From an uncultured Lachnospiraceae bacterium (GTDB lineage: Bacteria; Bacillota; Clostridia; Lachnospirales; Lachnospiraceae): a stretch of 64,000 bases of DNA. The notes beneath the pieces were generated by a model, which made no database searches, was not told the origin of the DNA, and saw nothing but the letters and a program-made list of their open reading frames with translations. Where the stretch lies: positions 62,001 to 126,000 of the forward strand of contig UQLY01000002.1 of assembly GCA_900542015.1 (NCBI GenBank). Direction: 5' to 3'. Made by a program: the position numbers and the translations under genes. The stretch's first letter is position 1. Each line of letters opens with the position of its first letter. Below, piece by piece: positions 35,679 through 45,467 of the stretch.

Positions 35679-37055
35679 CTATTCCTTTTTCAGGATATTT
35701 TTTACCAGAGAAAGCAAAGTCCTAAACCTCTCCCGATAAATCAACGCTTCCCACAACAGGATCAGAACAAGGTAAACCACGAATCCTATAAAAGCATTGG
35801 ACATTCCCGTAAATCCAAAGAATATCACAAAAAAACCAGCCAGAAAGCCAAGATCTCTTTTCGTCAGCTCCAGCCCTTCAAAATGGCGCGAAGAATAGAT
35901 CAGCCATACATAATAGCAGACGGTTGTCGCCACCACAATAGACATATAATTTCTGTAAATCAGAATACCAATTCCGTTAAATACTATTGAACAGACCGTT
36001 ACCACAATCAATGTGCGAATATATCGTTTGACCTGATTCGTCGCCTTATAGAGGTTGACATACAGACAATTGATAACCGCCACAGCCGGAAATATGGCAA
36101 ACAAAACGGAAACCACCGATAAACTGCCGATATAGTTGGGAATAAAATATCTGACAATAATCGCCACCGCATAATACGCGCATCCCGATAACGCCCCGAA
36201 ACAAAACAAAAGTTCCTTATATTCCTTTCTCTTCTTTACATTGTCAATATCCATGGACAATTGCAGATACATGGGCTGTGCGATAGCGCTGATAAATACA
36301 TTCATAACGTTGAGAAGCGTAATGCCAAAGCAATACATGGAAAACTCATAATCAGAAAACAGCCCCTTGATATAAAACTTATCAACGGAATTAAATACGA
36401 CATTGATACCACCGCCCAACATCAATAAAAAGCCGATTTTAAATATTCTCAGATTCTCTTCCGTAAAAATCCTGTTGCTTTTAATCCCTTTTGTCTCTTT
36501 CTTATAAGAGAAATATACAGGAATAAAACTCAGAAAATTAACTAGCAGATATAAATAAATAATATCTTCCGCAGTCAGCTGCCCTTTCAAAAGCCCCAGT
36601 ACCAATACCACTCCGGAGACTCCCAAAGACTGAAAAATACTGATTACGGAAAAGGTCCGAAATTGATTCCACGCCTGGTATAAGTATTTGTAGACGGAGA
36701 CAAAATTGCTGCTCAAAATACAAAGCGCCATATAAAAAAGAAGCTTATTTTTGAATACTGCCGCCACAACAAGTACAATCATCGTAATCAGAATCTGGCT
36801 ATAGATTGTAAGGCGTATTTCACTTTTATATTGCTTCTTATCTATTTGATTCCGTTGTTTGCCGCTGTATTTGATAAAAAGCCCCGAATGGAATCCCAGT
36901 GTCATCAGCCCCACATAAGATACATACAGCATAAAGGTCTGATACTCCGCATATCCTTCTATGGATAACAGCTTGGGAATTACCAGCGTATTGATAAATG
37001 AAGTTCCCAATACCACAATATTAGAGGCAAGCACTCTTAATATATTTTTAATCAT
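35679..37055 (-). CDS. Wzx-type oligosaccharide flippase
   Basis: 458 residues with about twelve to fourteen membrane helices and the MATE/MOP-superfamily pattern of polysaccharide flippases (ILRVLASNIVVLGTSFINTLVIP at the start, FNSVDKFYIKGLFS in the middle). It would flip undecaprenyl-linked repeat units outward for polymerisation by the EpsG-like protein. It overlaps the acetyltransferase upstream by eight bases. Confidence 0.85.
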   Translation of the reverse strand: MIKNILRVLASNIVVLGTSFINTLVIPKLLSIEGYAEYQTFMLYVSYVGLMTLGFHSGLFIKYSGKQRNQIDKKQYKSEIRLTIYSQILITMIVLVVAAVFKNKLLFYMALCILSSNFVSVYKYLYQAWNQFRTFSVISIFQSLGVSGVVLVLGLLKGQLTAEDIIYLYLLVNFLSFIPVYFSYKKETKGIKSNRIFTEENLRIFKIGFLLMLGGGINVVFNSVDKFYIKGLFSDYEFSMYCFGITLLNVMNVFISAIAQPMYLQLSMDIDNVKKRKEYKELLFCFGALSGCAYYAVAIIVRYFIPNYIGSLSVVSVLFAIFPAVAVINCLYVNLYKATNQVKRYIRTLIVVTVCSIVFNGIGILIYRNYMSIVVATTVCYYVWLIYSSRHFEGLELTKRDLGFLAGFFVIFFGFTGMSNAFIGFVVYLVLILLWEALIYRERFRTLLSLVKNILKKE

Positions 37056-37704
37056 TCTTTTTCATTTCCTTGTACTTAGAGAGAAATACTTCCGGATTCT
37101 CTATCTCTTCCAAAAAATCCGTCAGCACCTCCGGCGATTCATGAAACCATTCCGATTCTTCCAGTTCTTCACATATCTGTTGGGGAAATCTTTTTTTAAT
37201 CAACCTTGCTGGAACACCTGCATAAATGCCGTAGGGTTCCAAATCCTTTGTCACAACGCTCCCGGCTCCGACTACCGCACCGTTTCCGATAGAGCAGCAT
37301 CCCTTCAAAATGATAGTGCCGTAGCCGATCCAGACATCATGCCCGATCGTCAGTTTTCCTCTTGTTATCTTATCCTCTTTTACTGCGCCAAGGCTTTTAT
37401 TATAAAAAAGCGGATGAGTAGAAACAAATTTTACCGGGTGATTTCCGTTGAGATATCGTACCGCTCCCGCAAAAGAACAATAATTTCCGATTTTGGTCCC
37501 TCTTGGAAATCTTCCGGGATCAAAACACCCATAGCTTCCCATTCCCACCTCTATATCGTAATATTGCCGATACAGTTCCCGGATTTCCCGGCTCCAATAC
37601 TCTCCCCGGTCCAGCCTGAGTATCAGTCTTTCCAGAGTTTTCCTGAATCTAACATTTTTAAATCCGTATAACGCTGTCAAAAAACGCAGGAACATCTTTT
37701 TCAT
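37048..37704 (-). CDS. Hexapeptide-repeat O-acetyltransferase
   Basis: 218 residues. Left-handed beta-helix repeats run from about residue 70 to 180: GTKIGNYCSFAG, KLTIGHDVWIGYG, CSIGNGAVVGAGSVVTKDL. HDVWIG carries the catalytic His of CatB-like acetyltransferases, which transfer acetyl from acetyl-CoA to a sugar hydroxyl. Likely decorates the repeat unit. ATGA overlap with the iron-sulfur gene upstream. Confidence 0.85.
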   Translation of the reverse strand: MKKMFLRFLTALYGFKNVRFRKTLERLILRLDRGEYWSREIRELYRQYYDIEVGMGSYGCFDPGRFPRGTKIGNYCSFAGAVRYLNGNHPVKFVSTHPLFYNKSLGAVKEDKITRGKLTIGHDVWIGYGTIILKGCCSIGNGAVVGAGSVVTKDLEPYGIYAGVPARLIKKRFPQQICEELEESEWFHESPEVLTDFLEEIENPEVFLSKYKEMKKND

Positions 37705-38891
37705 CTTCCAACCAACTTCCTTATTTTCCTTCTAAAAGACGCAGGGATTATCCTCGAGATTACCCAGGGTATATAGATCTTTAACGGCGGGCGCGCATAT
37801 TTTTTCAAAAAAGCGGCATCCTTCATTCCGGCAAAATCCCGCCACAACTCGTCGCACCGCCGGCTTCTTGCCGTCGCATGGGATAAGGTAGGATTGTCCG
37901 CAAGCGCCGCATCAAGATCAATCTTTTCCATATACATATTTTGTCTTACGGCTTCCATTAGTTCCTTTCCCTTTTCGGAGTTAAAAAGGATGAGAGATAT
38001 TCCTTTATGTTCCTTTACCTCGGGCAGCCGGTCCAGACTTCCCCACCAGTCTCCGATTGTTATATCCCCGATCCTGTCGCTATTTGCAAACTGACAGTTG
38101 TAACAACTCTCCCTGTATGCGGTCTTTTGCCCGTAAAGCTGTCTGTAAAGCCGTGAGTCCCGGTTTCTGATCCGGCGTCCGTCTCCAAAAGTCACCTGGG
38201 TATCTCCTATGTTCCACCCCTCTTTGTTTTTGACCTTATATCTCATATCGACCTTTACAACGCCGGACTTGTACTTTTTCTCTAAAAAAGTTAAGAATTT
38301 TTCATAAAGCTGCGGACTTACCACCCCGGTACAAATCAGATCAATCGTATATAAATCAGGATAATCCCTTCCCAATGCGGCATACAGCCCCGCGATCTGA
38401 CAGGGAGTGCCGCTGAATACAACTCTTTTCCCTTCCTTCAGGAATGCTTCTGCCGTTTGGTAGGAATCGCCCATATAGCTTTGGACATATTTGGATTTTC
38501 TGAAAGCCTGCGTTTTTTCCTCATTGTCCGCATAGGAATGGGCTACCTGATTTTCGGAAGCATAGCCTGCGCCGAATACGACGAAGTTTTCCTGTTCCAG
38601 CGCCTTTACAATGGCGCTGAACGCTCCTCCCGACGCGCTGTTCATCCAGATCTCCTCATCCTTATGCACTCCGATACAGACCGCCGGGGCATTTGCTTTC
38701 TGTCCGTCTTTTCCGTATTGCCCGGCAATACAATTCTTACGGCATGTTCCGCAATCGATACATCTTTCCTGATCGATCACGGGATACAAAAACCCCTTTT
38801 CGTCCCGCTCCATGGAGATACACCCCACAGGGCAAAGCTTCGCACAGGCTCCACAGCCATAACACAATTTGGCGTCAATTACTTCCTTCAT
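37701..38891 (-). CDS. Iron-sulfur F420-hydrogenase beta-subunit-like protein
   Basis: 396 residues. Two 4Fe-4S sites lie at the N-terminus (CYGCGACAKLCP and CIDCGTCRKNC), then FSGTPCQIAGL and SCYNCQFAN with GDITIGDWWG, matching the F420-hydrogenase/dehydrogenase beta family. Such proteins are regular partners of polysaccharide pyruvyl transferases in Clostridia and Bacteroides loci, as here, where it overlaps that gene by ATGA. The reaction is not known; a redox step on the sugar or substituent is plausible. Confidence 0.85.
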   Translation of the reverse strand: MKEVIDAKLCYGCGACAKLCPVGCISMERDEKGFLYPVIDQERCIDCGTCRKNCIAGQYGKDGQKANAPAVCIGVHKDEEIWMNSASGGAFSAIVKALEQENFVVFGAGYASENQVAHSYADNEEKTQAFRKSKYVQSYMGDSYQTAEAFLKEGKRVVFSGTPCQIAGLYAALGRDYPDLYTIDLICTGVVSPQLYEKFLTFLEKKYKSGVVKVDMRYKVKNKEGWNIGDTQVTFGDGRRIRNRDSRLYRQLYGQKTAYRESCYNCQFANSDRIGDITIGDWWGSLDRLPEVKEHKGISLILFNSEKGKELMEAVRQNMYMEKIDLDAALADNPTLSHATARSRRCDELWRDFAGMKDAAFLKKYARPPLKIYIPWVISRIIPASFRRKIRKLVGR

Positions 38892-40042
38892 ACCGCACCT
38901 CTGTGTACAATTTTCTCAACTTCCTGTTTCAGATAAGCTTCATAATTTTCCAGTCTCTTATCGGCGTTTTCGTAAGTATGCCGCACCTTCTCTTTCAGTT
39001 CGCCGCTATGCTCCACATAAAAGGTTACCTGTTCCAATATTTCTTCCGTCCCCATTGTAGTCGCGTCCAATATCGCATCATATCCCAACGGCTCGAATAC
39101 TCCGGCAAACTTCCTGCTGTATGCGATGGATACCGCCGGCACCCCCGAAGACGCCGCCGCAATTACCGCGTGCATTCTGGAGCCGATAAAAAAGTCAAGC
39201 CCGCTGATATCATCCTTGGCTTCTATGGGATTTTTATAAACAGGGGCAATTTCTATTTGCGGATATTTCTCCTTTAACCGAAGGCTTGCACAATAGTCAT
39301 TGTCCGTTATTGTCGTTTCATCCCCGATAACGTGTGAGATCAGCACCACTTCCCTGCCTTTCTCCAACAGCATTTCTATGATTTTGCTGCACAACAAGGG
39401 GTAGTCCACAGCGCTGTCCTTCAAAATATGATTTTTTTCGTCATATAATAATCCGGAAACATTAAATCCTACTTTGCCCTTAAACCTTTCACTCCTGCAA
39501 TAGGGAAGCCGAAACGCCATATCCGCAGTATTTTCCGATTTTCTTCGATTGGTCTTGGACAGGCACTTAACGGATACTTCGTCTCTTAAAAAGATACGTT
39601 TCACAAACCGCATATAGGCGTTTGCAATTACTTCGTTTCCCTTTTTCGCAAAGGGACCTATTGTCTGCGGCGCCAAAATAACCGGTCTTCCCGATAATAA
39701 AGCGTAAATTTTCAGGAAAATGCCGACATAATACAGCTTGGCTCCGTATATATCCGAAAAACTGTCTCCGCCCGTTGCGTCAATGATCAGATCGCACCGT
39801 TTGAATTTTTTGATCATAGCGGGAGAATAAGTATAATAATCCAGTTCCGCTTCCGTCTTTGCAGCCGTATGGTAATCATTGTCTCCTTTTCCCGCTTCAA
39901 AGCAGATGATCTTAATATCAATATCCAGTTCTCTTGCAATCTTATCCAAAATTGCGCTTTCGGAAATCGCCAATGCGCCCACGCCCAGGTTCATACAATG
40001 AAACGAATGCCCCATCAGTCCGATTACAACACTCTTTTTCAA
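38888..40042 (-). CDS. Polysaccharide pyruvyl transferase family protein
   Basis: 384 residues with the family layout: GLMGHSFHCMNLGVGAL at the N-terminus, CDLIIDATGGDSFSD, LAPQTIGPFAKKG, RIFLRDEVS and the C-terminal FIGSRMHAVIAA. These enzymes move a pyruvyl group from phosphoenolpyruvate to a sugar as a ketal, giving an acidic polymer. It is coupled to the iron-sulfur protein that follows. Confidence 0.88.
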   Translation of the reverse strand: MKKSVVIGLMGHSFHCMNLGVGALAISESAILDKIARELDIDIKIICFEAGKGDNDYHTAAKTEAELDYYTYSPAMIKKFKRCDLIIDATGGDSFSDIYGAKLYYVGIFLKIYALLSGRPVILAPQTIGPFAKKGNEVIANAYMRFVKRIFLRDEVSVKCLSKTNRRKSENTADMAFRLPYCRSERFKGKVGFNVSGLLYDEKNHILKDSAVDYPLLCSKIIEMLLEKGREVVLISHVIGDETTITDNDYCASLRLKEKYPQIEIAPVYKNPIEAKDDISGLDFFIGSRMHAVIAAASSGVPAVSIAYSRKFAGVFEPLGYDAILDATTMGTEEILEQVTFYVEHSGELKEKVRHTYENADKRLENYEAYLKQEVEKIVHRGAV

Positions 40043-40081
40043 CTACGGCTTCCTCCTTCCCGAATCTTTGTGCCACAGTCT

Positions 40082-41200
40082 TTACACATCGTCTTTTTCA
40101 GGAAACTCATGATTGGCAAGCAGGGCGTCCCTGACTGCCTCCAACATCTGATAACCGAATTTTTCATCCGGTTCCAAATATCCCGATTCTCCCCATTCAT
40201 TCCATGCAAACATAAACAGATAATCCGAATGATAGATCTCTCTTGCTCTTTTAATCTGCCTTGTCAGATACTTTTTAAATTTTTCAGGCGTCACATCGGT
40301 ACACAACTGTCCCCGATTCTTTCTGCGGGGCGTATTATCCCAATCCACAAAGGCTCCCGGGAGCCATTTTTCATCCCGCGGCGTCTGTTTTAATACGATT
40401 TCCCATATTTTATCATAAGAATAGTGCATGGTCGTTGCCTTACATCTCAAAAAAGGAATCTTATCCGCTACTCTGTTTAACACACGCTCTAACGCGAAGC
40501 TGACACTTTTGGATGTATACTCCAAAACCGCCGCATTCATTTGAAATTCGATTCCGTAATCATACAGATCCCCGCCCTCTTCCTTCGCATGATCAAACTG
40601 ATTTTGCTGATGGGCAAAAGTAATACCCGGCAATCCATTCTCAACGGCAAGCTTTTGCCAATACTTCATCATAGCGGGAAATTCCTTTACTCCCAAAGGG
40701 TTGTACAAGACCATCAGCGGTTTTCCGTTGACTCTGATATATCTTTCATCCTGAAAAAAGGGCAATAAATAATCAAAATGCTTTTTCCAGTCTTCTTCGT
40801 CTCCGTATTTCTGATCCCACAAAATTTCATCCGTTTTGTCCGCCCAGCATCTTGTCCACGTATGATTCGCCCAGCAGAAACAAAAGGGGATATCCACACT
40901 CTGATTCTGCAGCATAATTTCCGCCGGTTTTTCCAAAAGCATATTCCCTTCGGACCAATAGTGATAATAGCAAAATCCATAAACGCCATACTCTTTGGCA
41001 AGATCCGCCTGCCAGACCAGCGTATCCACGTCGGTCAGATCATAGTAATTGTGGTTCAGGGGCACTCTTGGCATATTCTGTCCTTTAAAAGTCGGTACCG
41101 CCGAGCGGACATTTGTCCATTCGGTAAAACCTTTTCCCCACCATTCATTATTTTCTTTTACCTCATGAAACTGCGGCAAATAGAAGGCTATTATTTTCAT
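40082..41200 (-). CDS. WbsX-like glycosyltransferase/GH99-like protein
   Basis: 372 residues with FYLPQFHEVKENNEWWGKGFTEWTNV, GFCYYHYWSEG, CFCWANHTWTRCW and MFAWNEWGE. This is the WbsX / glycosyltransferase-WbsX group, structurally related to GH99 and common in O-antigen and capsule loci. Assigned as transferase by association; hydrolase action on the polymer cannot be excluded. It follows the small GT2 gene by 29 bases. Confidence 0.85.
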   Translation of the reverse strand: MKIIAFYLPQFHEVKENNEWWGKGFTEWTNVRSAVPTFKGQNMPRVPLNHNYYDLTDVDTLVWQADLAKEYGVYGFCYYHYWSEGNMLLEKPAEIMLQNQSVDIPFCFCWANHTWTRCWADKTDEILWDQKYGDEEDWKKHFDYLLPFFQDERYIRVNGKPLMVLYNPLGVKEFPAMMKYWQKLAVENGLPGITFAHQQNQFDHAKEEGGDLYDYGIEFQMNAAVLEYTSKSVSFALERVLNRVADKIPFLRCKATTMHYSYDKIWEIVLKQTPRDEKWLPGAFVDWDNTPRRKNRGQLCTDVTPEKFKKYLTRQIKRAREIYHSDYLFMFAWNEWGESGYLEPDEKFGYQMLEAVRDALLANHEFPEKDDV

Positions 41201-41229
41201 AAAAAATCTCCGTTCTGCTGTCGGTATCT

Positions 41230-42096
41230 CTACCTGTATCTGATATGATAAAACAAAATTCCCAAAGGATACACAAGAAAAGCAATCAACGGATATACGG
41301 CATTTTTAATCATCCGTTTATTGCCTGCCACCTTTGCCATTGCAAGATAGCGAATACTGTCTTTTGCCCGGTCCGTAAAGCTTCGGTCCATTTCTAACCG
41401 TTGTATAATATAAGCCAGATATCCCTGCGGATTCCTTTTCAAAAGGCTTGCCATATTGGCGGTATAACCGTCGGAAAGATATTCATATAAATACAATTCC
41501 TTATTCAAAACCAATAATTCTCCGTCCCGGTCGATCAGATCGTATAAATACGCTTCCGGCACAAATTTTTCTCCCGGAAACCGGGGAAACCTATATTTTC
41601 CTATGATTTCGGTTTTATAAACGAGCATGGCGTCTCCGCGCAGCCCGTATTGGGAATATGCCTTACGCAAGGTACAGCTTTTGACCCCGTCCGCCACCTT
41701 ATAAATTTCATTTGCTTCGGCGCACACATTCTTTTTCAGGCACAAGACTCCCGTATACTGCTTATTCGAGTTTTCCCATACTTCAAGGATGGAAGCGACG
41801 GCGTCCGCACAAAGAGAATCGTCAGAATCCACACAGGTAAACAGTTCTGTTTCGGTCAGTTCCACTCCCTTATTATGCGCCATGGATTTTCCGCTGTTTT
41901 CCTGAAAATAGTATCGGATTTTTATGATATTTTCCTTTATCCAGAGATCGATAATTTCCTTTGTTTCATCCTCTGACCCGTCGTCCACAATCAGCCAGAC
42001 AAAATCTGAGGATGTCTGCGCGCATAAAGAATCATATAATTTTTGCAAAGTATAAGCGCGGTTATAAGTCGGTGTAAAAATCGTTATCTTTTCCAT
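41230..42096 (-). CDS. GT2 glycosyltransferase
   Basis: 288 residues: ITIFTPTYNRAYTL, VDDGSEDET, GKSMAHNKGV and CVDSDDSL (metal-site DSDD). The C-terminus has a hydrophobic segment (AVYPLIAFLVYPLGILFYHI). Transfers a sugar to the growing lipid-linked unit; donor unknown. Ten bases after the Wzz-like gene. Confidence 0.85.
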   Translation of the reverse strand: MEKITIFTPTYNRAYTLQKLYDSLCAQTSSDFVWLIVDDGSEDETKEIIDLWIKENIIKIRYYFQENSGKSMAHNKGVELTETELFTCVDSDDSLCADAVASILEVWENSNKQYTGVLCLKKNVCAEANEIYKVADGVKSCTLRKAYSQYGLRGDAMLVYKTEIIGKYRFPRFPGEKFVPEAYLYDLIDRDGELLVLNKELYLYEYLSDGYTANMASLLKRNPQGYLAYIIQRLEMDRSFTDRAKDSIRYLAMAKVAGNKRMIKNAVYPLIAFLVYPLGILFYHIRYR

Positions 42097-42105
42097 TTCG
42101 TTACG

Positions 42106-43251
42106 TTACTGAATGAGTACTACTCCAAAACAATTTACTTTATTTCTATCAAGTTCTTCCTTCATGCGGATGACATTTTTCCCTATTACCCTGCCGCTCT
42201 TAACAACCAATATCGCTCCGTCGCAATAGGAAGCGCTTGTAACCGCATCTGCTGATTCATCAACGGGTTCTGTTTTAACAAATACAAAATCAGCGCCGCT
42301 TTTTAATTTTTCCAGTTCCTGCGCGGAAACATTGCCCTCTGTCGTAAGACACTTTTTCCCTCTGTCCTCCGCTTTCCCGGACAACAGGCTGCAGATTGCC
42401 GTTCCTTCCGTTCCCGCCTTCATAGGCAGGAGCGCAATCGCCGCCATCCCGTTCTGATTGAGCACTTCATTTACAATTCGTTTTATTCCGTCGGTTTCCT
42501 GCATCAGTTTTTTCCCTTTGACCGCAGTCAGAACCGGGATATCCAGATTGTCCTCCACATCTTCCACGGAATAAATCTTATCGTTTAACAGATAAACACA
42601 GCCCAGTAAACCGCATACAACGACGCCTGCCAATACAACCATGAGGATTATATTCTTTATGATCTCCATGAAAGACTGCTGCACGCTTGCAGCGCCCGCC
42701 GTCTCCAATTTTTCATTCATAAGAAACGGCTCGTCTATCACTTCAACTTCGTATTCGGGAAAATACAGGTTGATCCTTTCTTCGCCTTTCTTTAAAATAT
42801 CCGACAATATTTCTTCCCATGAGTGCCCGTCCACCTCCATTAGGGGTGATTTGATTCCCATAGAAATTGTGTTTCCCATATAGGAATAATCAAATTTATT
42901 GAAAATATCAATATAGCTTTCCTGCAGATTTAAATCCCGGATGGTTTCTTTTACAACATCCTCGCTGATATAAATCCTTAAAAATGTCTGGGTATCGATG
43001 ACAGTCGCGTCATTATCCCTGGGCGTAATCATAATAAAGGACGAATACACATAATTCCGGTCAATTAAGACATAGCTTTCCGCCTTATTTTCCCCGGTTG
43101 TTTCTTTCCGGTCTCCCATCAGATCCATTCCGTTCTTTACGCCCGCCAATAATCCGGCAATTACTGCAACAAGCAGAACGATCTTCCATCTCTCCAAAAT
43201 AAATCCAATCATCCCTCTGATGGTATAGTTTTTTTGAAATTTCCTGTTCAT
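42106..43251 (-). CDS. Wzz-type chain-length regulator with a decayed kinase-like domain
   Basis: 381 residues from the ATG at 43251 (AAGGAGAT seven bases upstream; ATG 43260 abuts the site). A membrane helix near 25-42 and another near 205-225 enclose an extracytoplasmic Wzz domain. After the second, about 130 cytoplasmic residues resemble a bacterial tyrosine kinase of the CapB/Wzc type (DIPVLTAV, MAAIALLPMKAGTEGTAICSLLS, ADFVFVKTEPV, ASYCDGAILVVKSG) but the Walker A glycine/lysine pattern is lost (KAGTEGTA) and no Tyr cluster ends it. No separate kinase or CpsB phosphatase is in the window. Confidence 0.75.
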   Translation of the reverse strand: MNRKFQKNYTIRGMIGFILERWKIVLLVAVIAGLLAGVKNGMDLMGDRKETTGENKAESYVLIDRNYVYSSFIMITPRDNDATVIDTQTFLRIYISEDVVKETIRDLNLQESYIDIFNKFDYSYMGNTISMGIKSPLMEVDGHSWEEILSDILKKGEERINLYFPEYEVEVIDEPFLMNEKLETAGAASVQQSFMEIIKNIILMVVLAGVVVCGLLGCVYLLNDKIYSVEDVEDNLDIPVLTAVKGKKLMQETDGIKRIVNEVLNQNGMAAIALLPMKAGTEGTAICSLLSGKAEDRGKKCLTTEGNVSAQELEKLKSGADFVFVKTEPVDESADAVTSASYCDGAILVVKSGRVIGKNVIRMKEELDRNKVNCFGVVLIQ

Positions 43252-43268
43252 GGATTTCATCTCCTTTG

Positions 43269-44405
43269 CTAATTAAAAATACTCAGTCCCTTTATGATAT
43301 AACTGGTATAAGGCGTCAGCCCTCCCTGATCAAACAACAGCAAATACCTGATATAGCCGTATGCACAGATGCAAATCGTTCCGCACTGCACAAGAAGCTT
43401 TAACTTTCCTTCTCTGATCCTGCATAAGTAAAGCAGGATAATGCCGTAAGTAATTGTAAAATAATCTTTAAATCTGGTCGCAACGATGTTTTCTCCCAAT
43501 ATGGTAAATATGGGAAGCAGAATGAGAAATAATTTCAAAATAAATTCCGCGTTTTTATCCGTCTCAATGATTTTTTCATAATTGATGATCACAAGCGCCA
43601 TAAGCAAAAAATATTCAAAGACATGGAACATACTGATCCCCGACGAAGCGCCCAGCCACACCTGTATCTTATAAACCAGCGCGCTCTGTCCCGACAGCCC
43701 CTGCAAAGCCTTTTCTATGAATCCAAAGATTGATATGCCGAAAAGGGAAAGCAGATAATAACAGCCGCACACCACATTGACCGTCATAAGCCTTTGTTTT
43801 GTCAGACGCAGCTGCATGATGGGATATACCACAAACATAATCAGCGCCCCGTTATGAAACGTTAAGGCAAGGAAGCAGATCAGGTAATACGGAATCGTCT
43901 TTTTATCCTGTATGAATCTCCATGCCGCCATAAACAACGCAATGGTAATCGCCTGTCTTAAACTGATAAACGTATTGTAGAAAAACAGTTTATAGAGGAA
44001 TACCAGAAAGATCATGCCCCAATTATCCACATAACGGTTCAGCCCCACATACATACATACATACCAGACAACAGCCTCTATAAGGGTAAAGCCGTAAAAA
44101 GAAAACCCAAGGGTCTTTACAAGGCTGCAGAAAACCAAAAATCCCGGTTCAAATAAATTGACCAGTCTGATACTGCCCACGGAGCTTTCCAGATCGGCAA
44201 TATCCCACAAAACGGGAACAGCGTCATATCCTCTCCGGTATACATAATAGTCGCTGCCGCCCAGCTCAAACCTCGTTCCCGATATCAGCGTAAGCCCTAT
44301 AAAAAAGAATAAGGTCATCAATTTTTTCGTCTGAGGTGATTCCGCCCTGTCTATCACAAACATTCCGATCATTACGGCAATCAGAAGAATAATATAAAAT
44401 GTCAT
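43269..44405 (-). CDS. EpsG/Wzy-type polysaccharide polymerase
   Basis: 378 residues with about ten membrane helices. Typical EpsG features: SGTRFELGGSDYYVYRRGY near residue 43, FEPGFLVF, FFYNTFISLRQAITIALF and LTFHNGALI. It would polymerise flipped repeat units outside the membrane. Start overlaps the GT4 gene by ATGA. Confidence 0.85.
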   Translation of the reverse strand: MTFYIILLIAVMIGMFVIDRAESPQTKKLMTLFFFIGLTLISGTRFELGGSDYYVYRRGYDAVPVLWDIADLESSVGSIRLVNLFEPGFLVFCSLVKTLGFSFYGFTLIEAVVWYVCMYVGLNRYVDNWGMIFLVFLYKLFFYNTFISLRQAITIALFMAAWRFIQDKKTIPYYLICFLALTFHNGALIMFVVYPIMQLRLTKQRLMTVNVVCGCYYLLSLFGISIFGFIEKALQGLSGQSALVYKIQVWLGASSGISMFHVFEYFLLMALVIINYEKIIETDKNAEFILKLFLILLPIFTILGENIVATRFKDYFTITYGIILLYLCRIREGKLKLLVQCGTICICAYGYIRYLLLFDQGGLTPYTSYIIKGLSIFN

Positions 44406-45466
44406 GTATTTCTTCCTTTTCTTTTGATACTACTGTATATGTCATTTATAGTTTGGATATAAGCATCCATATTATCCAATTGCTCCGCCCTTGCCAACGC
44501 GCCTGCGGATAATTTTTGCCTCAATTGCCCGTCTTTCAGAAGCATATCAATCTTTTCCGCAAATTCTCCATCTGTTTCGCAAAAGTAACCGCAGGACTCA
44601 TTCACAACTTCCTTAAGTCCGCCGGCGCAGGTAGTTACTACCGGGACTCCCAGCGTCAACGCCTCCGCAGCCATCAATCCAAATCCTTCCCAACGGGAAG
44701 TAATGCAAAGTACCTCCGCTTTTTTCACTAAAGAGTACGGATTATCCAAAAATCCCGTCATCTTAATATTCTTTTCCAGCCCCAGAGAGCCGATCTTTTT
44801 CATACACGCTCCCTTAAGCGGTCCGTCCCCTATCATCAGTGCCGTAACGGAAGAATTTTTCTTTGCCACCTCTCCTACAATATCTATCAGTCTCAAGGGG
44901 TCCTTTTGTTCGGATAATCTGCCCAAAAAGGCAATGTCACAGGGCTGACCGGCATCTTCTTCCGCTTTCTTTAAAATAGCTTCTCTGCTGACAGGATTTC
45001 CAATGACCTGAAATTTCGCTTTTATCCGCTCTCCGAATATATATTCCTTCTCAATCGCATCCGATACCGTCAGTATCCGTTTATAATGAGAAGCCGTCAG
45101 ATAATATCCTGCAGATTTGATATTAAAGGAGCGCATCCACAAAGGATCATTATGCAGATGGCTGATGAGCGGACATTTAACCCCCGCCATGGCGCAGACC
45201 ATGGAAGCCGTAAAGTCATGTGCATGAATAAGATCCGGGCGAAACTGTGCATAAATCCGCTTTATCGTCCCAACAGACATTTTTTCAACGGGAATAAAGC
45301 CGATCCCTTCTTTTTTTAATCTCTCCTCAATGCTTCCCGGACGGGACGCATACAAAAAGCGATACTGATCCCCATACTTTTGTTTCATTTGCCCGATCAA
45401 TGTAATAACAACATTTTCCGCTCCCGAAAAAGAGCCGGTATTCAACAGATGAATAATGGTCTGCAT
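44402..45466 (-). CDS. Family 4 glycosyltransferase
   Basis: 354 residues of GT-B fold: HLLNTGSFSGAENVV, LIHAHDFTAS, FLGRLSEQKDPLRLID, and the donor-binding SRWEGFGLMAAEAL with the E-x7-E pattern. It is a retaining transferase using an NDP-sugar. It sits between the polymerase and a MurJ-like flippase. Confidence 0.88.
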   Translation of the reverse strand: MQTIIHLLNTGSFSGAENVVITLIGQMKQKYGDQYRFLYASRPGSIEERLKKEGIGFIPVEKMSVGTIKRIYAQFRPDLIHAHDFTASMVCAMAGVKCPLISHLHNDPLWMRSFNIKSAGYYLTASHYKRILTVSDAIEKEYIFGERIKAKFQVIGNPVSREAILKKAEEDAGQPCDIAFLGRLSEQKDPLRLIDIVGEVAKKNSSVTALMIGDGPLKGACMKKIGSLGLEKNIKMTGFLDNPYSLVKKAEVLCITSRWEGFGLMAAEALTLGVPVVTTCAGGLKEVVNESCGYFCETDGEFAEKIDMLLKDGQLRQKLSAGALARAEQLDNMDAYIQTINDIYSSIKRKGRNT

Positions 45467-45467
45467 T

